From NCBI RefSeq assembly GCF_014656195.1, contig NZ_BNBY01000002.1:617868-671636 (forward strand): a stretch of 53,769 nucleotides of DNA. The letters run 5' to 3'. Below the pieces are notes generated by a model. The model saw only the letters and a list, made by a program, of their open reading frames with translations, searched no databases and had not been told where the DNA came from. The DNA is from Kitasatospora xanthocidica. Its GTDB lineage: Bacteria > Actinomycetota > Actinomycetes > Streptomycetales > Streptomycetaceae. Below, piece by piece: positions 50,657 through 53,769 of this stretch (position 1 is the stretch's first letter; each line of letters starts with the position of its first letter). The position numbers were made by a program, and so were the translations under genes.

Positions 50657-53650
50657 ATGCGCTCAGTCGAATTCAGCCTGCTCGGCCCACTGAACGTCCA
50701 CGTGGGCGGCAAGACACTCAGATTAGGAGGATCCCGCCAAAGAACCGTGATCACCATGTTGTTGCTCTCACCGGGGCAGGTGATCTCGGTGGACACCCTG
50801 ATCGATGCCGTCTGGCCGAACGGCGGTCCCAGCACCGCCCGCAACCAGATCGCCATCTGCGTCGCCGGCCTGCGGAAGGTCTTCAAGGACGCCACCGACA
50901 TCAATGACGTCATTCTGACCACCTACCCGGGGTACACGCTCAATCCGGACGGCCACCGGATCGACGTGCGGGACTTCGAGGAAGGGGTCCGCGCCGCCCG
51001 TGAATCGGCCCGCGAGGGCCACGTCGACGACGCCTGCCGGCAGTTCGGCGACGCGCTGCGGCTGTGGCAGGGCCGGGCCCTGGACGGCCTCACCGGCACC
51101 AGGATCGAGGCCGCCGCGAGCCGCCTGGAGGAGCTGCGGCTCGACGTCGCCGAGGAACTCGCCGGGCTCCGCCTGAAATCGGGCAACCACAACGCGGTGG
51201 TCGGCGAGCTGACCGAGATCGTCAAGGAGTACCCGCTGCGCGAGCGCGCCCGGGCCCACCTGATGCTCGCGCACTACCGCGCGGGCCGCCGGGCCGAGGC
51301 CCTCGCGGTCTTCGCCGAGGCCCGCCGGGTGCTGGTGGCCGAGCTGGGCATCGAACCGGGCCCCGCGCTGCAGGAGTTGCACGCCCAGGTGCTGCGCGAC
51401 GCCCCCACCCTCACCGGTGTCCTGCCCGAGCCCACCCACGTGGCCCCCGCGCCGACGCCCGCGCAACTGCCCTCCCGGGCGGCCGCCTTCACCGGACGGG
51501 TACCGGAACTGCGGGCGCTGGACCGGATGCTGGACGAGCGCTCGGGCTCGGTGCCGCTGGGCGTGGCCGCGATCAGCGGCGTCAGCGGCGTGGGCAAGAC
51601 CGCGCTGGCCGTGCACTGGGCCAACCGGGTCGCGCACCGCTTCCCGGACGGCCAGCTCTTCGCCGACCTGCGCGGCTACGACGAGCACGACGAACCCGTG
51701 CCGCCCGCCGTCGCGCTGGACCGGTTCCTGCGGGCGCTGGGCGTGCCCGGCTCGCAGATCCCGGCCGACCCGGCCGACCGGCCCGCCTTCTTCCGCAGCA
51801 TGCTCGGCGGCCGGCAGGTCCTGATCGTGCTGGACAACGTCCGTTCCTTCGACCAGATCCGGCCGCTGCTGCCGGGCTCGGGCCGCTGCTGCGTACTGAT
51901 CACCGGCCGGGACGTCACCGACGACATGATCGGCGACTACGACGTGCTGCCGATCCGGCTGAAGGCCGTCACCGCCGGGGAGGCCACCGCGCTGCTGTCC
52001 GAGGTGGCCGGCCGGGAGCGGATCGACGCGGATCCCCCCGCCACCACCCGGCTCGCCGAGCTCTGCGACCGGCTCCCGCTGGCCCTGCGGATCGCCGGCG
52101 CCCGGCTCGCCGCGCGGCCGCACTGGTCGGTGCGCTACCTGGTCACCCGACTGGAGAACCAGCGCATCCGGCTGGACGAGCTGAGCCCCGGCACCGGCGG
52201 CGTCCGCGCCGGTTTCGGGCTCGCCTACCGCGAACTGCCCTCCGCCGCCCGCCGGATGTACCGGCGGCTGGGCCTGCTCACGGTTCCCGACTTCACCGCC
52301 TGGGTGGGCGCCGCGGTCCTCGACACCACCACGGAGGACGCCGAGAACCTGATGGAGCTGCTGGTCGACGCGCACCTGCTGGAGGTGGTCTCGGGCGCCG
52401 GCACCGGCCCGGTCACCCGCTACCGCTTCCAGGACCTGCTGCGGCTGTACGCCTACGAGCGGGCCGTCGAGGAGGAGCCCGAGGGGCAGCGCGACGCCGC
52501 GTTCGAGCGGGTCCTGGACGGCTGGCTGTACCTCTGCGACGCCGCCTACCGGCAGCTGTCCGGCGGCGAGTTCACCCTGCCGAGGACCCCGGTCCGGCCC
52601 CGGCTGTCGGAGACGGCCGAGGCCGAGCTGCTCGGCAACCCGCTGGAGTGGATGGACTCCGAGTGGATCGCCCTGGCCGACGTGATCAAGCAGGCCGCCC
52701 AGTGCGGACAGGCCACCCACGCCTGGGTGCTGACCGCGCTGAGCAGCCCGCTGCGGGAGGCCCGCAACTACCTGGAGGGCTGGGCGGCCTGCGCGGAACT
52801 GTCGCTGGAGGCGGCCCGGGCCGCGGACGACCGGCTGGGCGAGGCCGAGATGGTCCACTCGCTGGGGGCGCTCGCCATCTACCGCAACGACTACGCCGGC
52901 GCCCAGCCGCTGCTGACGGTCGCCGTCGGGCTGTTCACCGACTGCGGTGACGTCGGCGGCCGTGCCAAGACCCAGCGGCTGCTGGCCGGCTGCGCCCAGT
53001 TCTCGGACGACCTGGAGCTGGCGCGGTCCTACTGCGAGGCCTCCCTGGAGGGCTTCCGCTCGATCGGCGACCTGGCCGGCGAGGCCACCACGCTCTCCCG
53101 GCTGGCACAGATCGAACTGGACCACGGCAACGTCGACCGCAGCCTGGAACTGAGCGGCGCCGCCGTCGACCTGAGCCGCAAGGCCGGCATCGTCCGGGGC
53201 GAGGCGCAGAGCATCTACCGGCTGGCCAACGCCCTGCTGCGGAAGAACGACCTGGACGGCGCGGCCCGGGCGCTGCGCGAGGTCCTGACGCTCTCCCGGA
53301 GCTACCAGGACCTCCACGGCGAGGCCCACGCGCTGCGCGGCCTCGGCGAGATCCACTGGCGGCAGGGACGGCTGGACGAGTCGCTGGACCTGCTCGGCCA
53401 GGCGCTGGAGACCGCCCGGAAGATGGGCGACCGGCTGCTCCGCGCCCGGATCGAGGGCCACCTGGGGTTCGCGCACGCGCTGATCGGCCACGGCGAGGCC
53501 GCCGACCGGATGATGGACGCCCGGGCGGCCTTCACCGAACTGGGCGCCACGGCGCTGGCCGAGCGGATGCGGCTGGCGCTGGACCTGGTCATGCGCCGGG
53601 GACTGCTGCGCCCGGTCGACCGGCAGGACCTGCTGGCCCTGCTGGTCTGA
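50657..53650 (+). CDS. AfsR-type SARP transcriptional activator (SARP, NB-ARC, TPR)
   Basis: A 997-residue regulator: OmpR-like winged helix (residues 1-95, SVEFSLLGPLNVHVGGKTLR), bacterial transcription activation domain (96-250, ending LGIEPGPALQELHAQVL), NB-ARC ATPase with P-loop GVSGVGKTAL near 308-317 and GRCCVLITGRDV, then TPR-type repeats from about 730 to the end. SARPs bind direct repeats near -35 sites and switch on antibiotic genes. ATG 50657 follows GGGGAGA. Codon 23 (50723-50725) is TTA and the first 25 codons are AT-rich for this genome, so bldA likely controls it. It is probably the pathway activator of the cluster. Confidence 0.93.
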   Translation: MRSVEFSLLGPLNVHVGGKTLRLGGSRQRTVITMLLLSPGQVISVDTLIDAVWPNGGPSTARNQIAICVAGLRKVFKDATDINDVILTTYPGYTLNPDGHRIDVRDFEEGVRAARESAREGHVDDACRQFGDALRLWQGRALDGLTGTRIEAAASRLEELRLDVAEELAGLRLKSGNHNAVVGELTEIVKEYPLRERARAHLMLAHYRAGRRAEALAVFAEARRVLVAELGIEPGPALQELHAQVLRDAPTLTGVLPEPTHVAPAPTPAQLPSRAAAFTGRVPELRALDRMLDERSGSVPLGVAAISGVSGVGKTALAVHWANRVAHRFPDGQLFADLRGYDEHDEPVPPAVALDRFLRALGVPGSQIPADPADRPAFFRSMLGGRQVLIVLDNVRSFDQIRPLLPGSGRCCVLITGRDVTDDMIGDYDVLPIRLKAVTAGEATALLSEVAGRERIDADPPATTRLAELCDRLPLALRIAGARLAARPHWSVRYLVTRLENQRIRLDELSPGTGGVRAGFGLAYRELPSAARRMYRRLGLLTVPDFTAWVGAAVLDTTTEDAENLMELLVDAHLLEVVSGAGTGPVTRYRFQDLLRLYAYERAVEEEPEGQRDAAFERVLDGWLYLCDAAYRQLSGGEFTLPRTPVRPRLSETAEAELLGNPLEWMDSEWIALADVIKQAAQCGQATHAWVLTALSSPLREARNYLEGWAACAELSLEAARAADDRLGEAEMVHSLGALAIYRNDYAGAQPLLTVAVGLFTDCGDVGGRAKTQRLLAGCAQFSDDLELARSYCEASLEGFRSIGDLAGEATTLSRLAQIELDHGNVDRSLELSGAAVDLSRKAGIVRGEAQSIYRLANALLRKNDLDGAARALREVLTLSRSYQDLHGEAHALRGLGEIHWRQGRLDESLDLLGQALETARKMGDRLLRARIEGHLGFAHALIGHGEAADRMMDARAAFTELGATALAERMRLALDLVMRRGLLRPVDRQDLLALLV

Positions 53651-53690
53651 GCCCCCCGGGCCGGAACGGGCCGGCGCACATGGCGGAAAG

Positions 53691-53730
53691 CGCACCGAAA
53701 CGCACCGAAACGCACTGGAACGCACTGAAC
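53691..53730. repeat. 10-bp tandem repeat after the SARP gene
   Basis: CGCACCGAAA occurs twice exactly, then as CGCACTGGAA and CGCACTGAAC, in perfect 10-bp register. Confidence 0.8.
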
Positions 53731-53741
53731 GGAAAGGCGGC

Positions 53742-53769
53742 GGGTGGGACCGGAGCTCCGGTCCCACCC
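53742..53769. terminator. 28-bp perfect palindrome at the window edge
   Basis: GGGTGGGACCGGAG is followed directly by its reverse complement. It is about 90 bp past the SARP stop and likely terminates that transcript; the window ends within or just after it. Confidence 0.6.

Overview
The window is very GC-rich DNA with strong third-position GC bias, GTG starts, GGAGG-type ribosome sites, a SARP regulator, a TTA-codon pattern and the long actinobacterial form of glyceraldehyde-3-phosphate dehydrogenase. It fits a Streptomyces/Kitasatospora-type actinomycete; this is inferred from gene content and codon use, not from a search.

Layout. (1) 59-6233, leftward: an Hsp90/HtpG homologue translationally coupled to a large helical-repeat protein, then an uncharacterised protein. 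(2) 6.5-14.5 kb: housekeeping and small regulatory genes: a lipoprotein, an ECF-like sigma factor, an alpha/beta hydrolase with an Asp nucleophile, a SRPBCC protein, GAPDH with a clear terminator, an SF1 helicase with a RelE-like N-terminus, and a GreA-type factor. (3) 15.2-21.3 kb: MFS transporter, fdhD, LysR regulator and an FdhF/YdeP-type molybdopterin oxidoreductase, followed by a striking array of six 17-bp palindromes at 25-bp spacing, then a YhgE/Pip-like membrane protein on the other strand. (4) 25784-22999, leftward: a four-gene operon with a WXG100-like protein, a large protein ending in a papain-like Cys/His/Asn domain, a small unknown protein, and a membrane-anchored chagasin-like (I42) domain. 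I read it as a type VII secretion effector with its partner and a likely immunity protein. (5) 26.3-32.8 kb: DUF4232-type lipoprotein, HTH membrane protein, and a TetR / amidohydrolase / APC permease module; near-identical dyads lie in front of the TetR gene and the permease.

(6) 32.9-53.65 kb: what looks like an undescribed biosynthetic gene cluster. It has a 54-codon peptide gene (42766-42930) with a strong ribosome site, ending ESVACCNSIVATG, followed directly by a perfect 15-bp UUCG hairpin. Around it are an argininosuccinate-synthase homologue, a degenerate ATP-grasp-like protein and a full ATP-grasp ligase, a SidA/IucD-type N-hydroxylase, a membrane di-iron desaturase, an SDR, a stand-alone PP-loop ATPase, a SAM methyltransferase, a dTMP-kinase-like protein, a sugar-isomerase-type TIM barrel, an acyl-CoA-dehydrogenase-like flavoprotein, an M20 peptidase, a CYTH-like protein, a FemAB/GNAT-like acyltransferase, an MFS exporter and an AfsR-type SARP regulator. 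None of the textbook RiPP class enzymes (LanB/M, YcaO, lasso B/C, radical SAM) is present. The simplest reading is a new RiPP or a peptide-scaffold pathway in which a small nitrogen-rich unit is built and joined to, or built on, the peptide. Three genes of the cluster, including the SARP gene, carry a TTA codon, which suggests control by bldA. The cluster seems to be read from divergent promoters near 35.5-35.7 kb, from a promoter in front of the SDR gene, and from a third unit starting at 45741 that ends in a strong terminator at 50280-50340.
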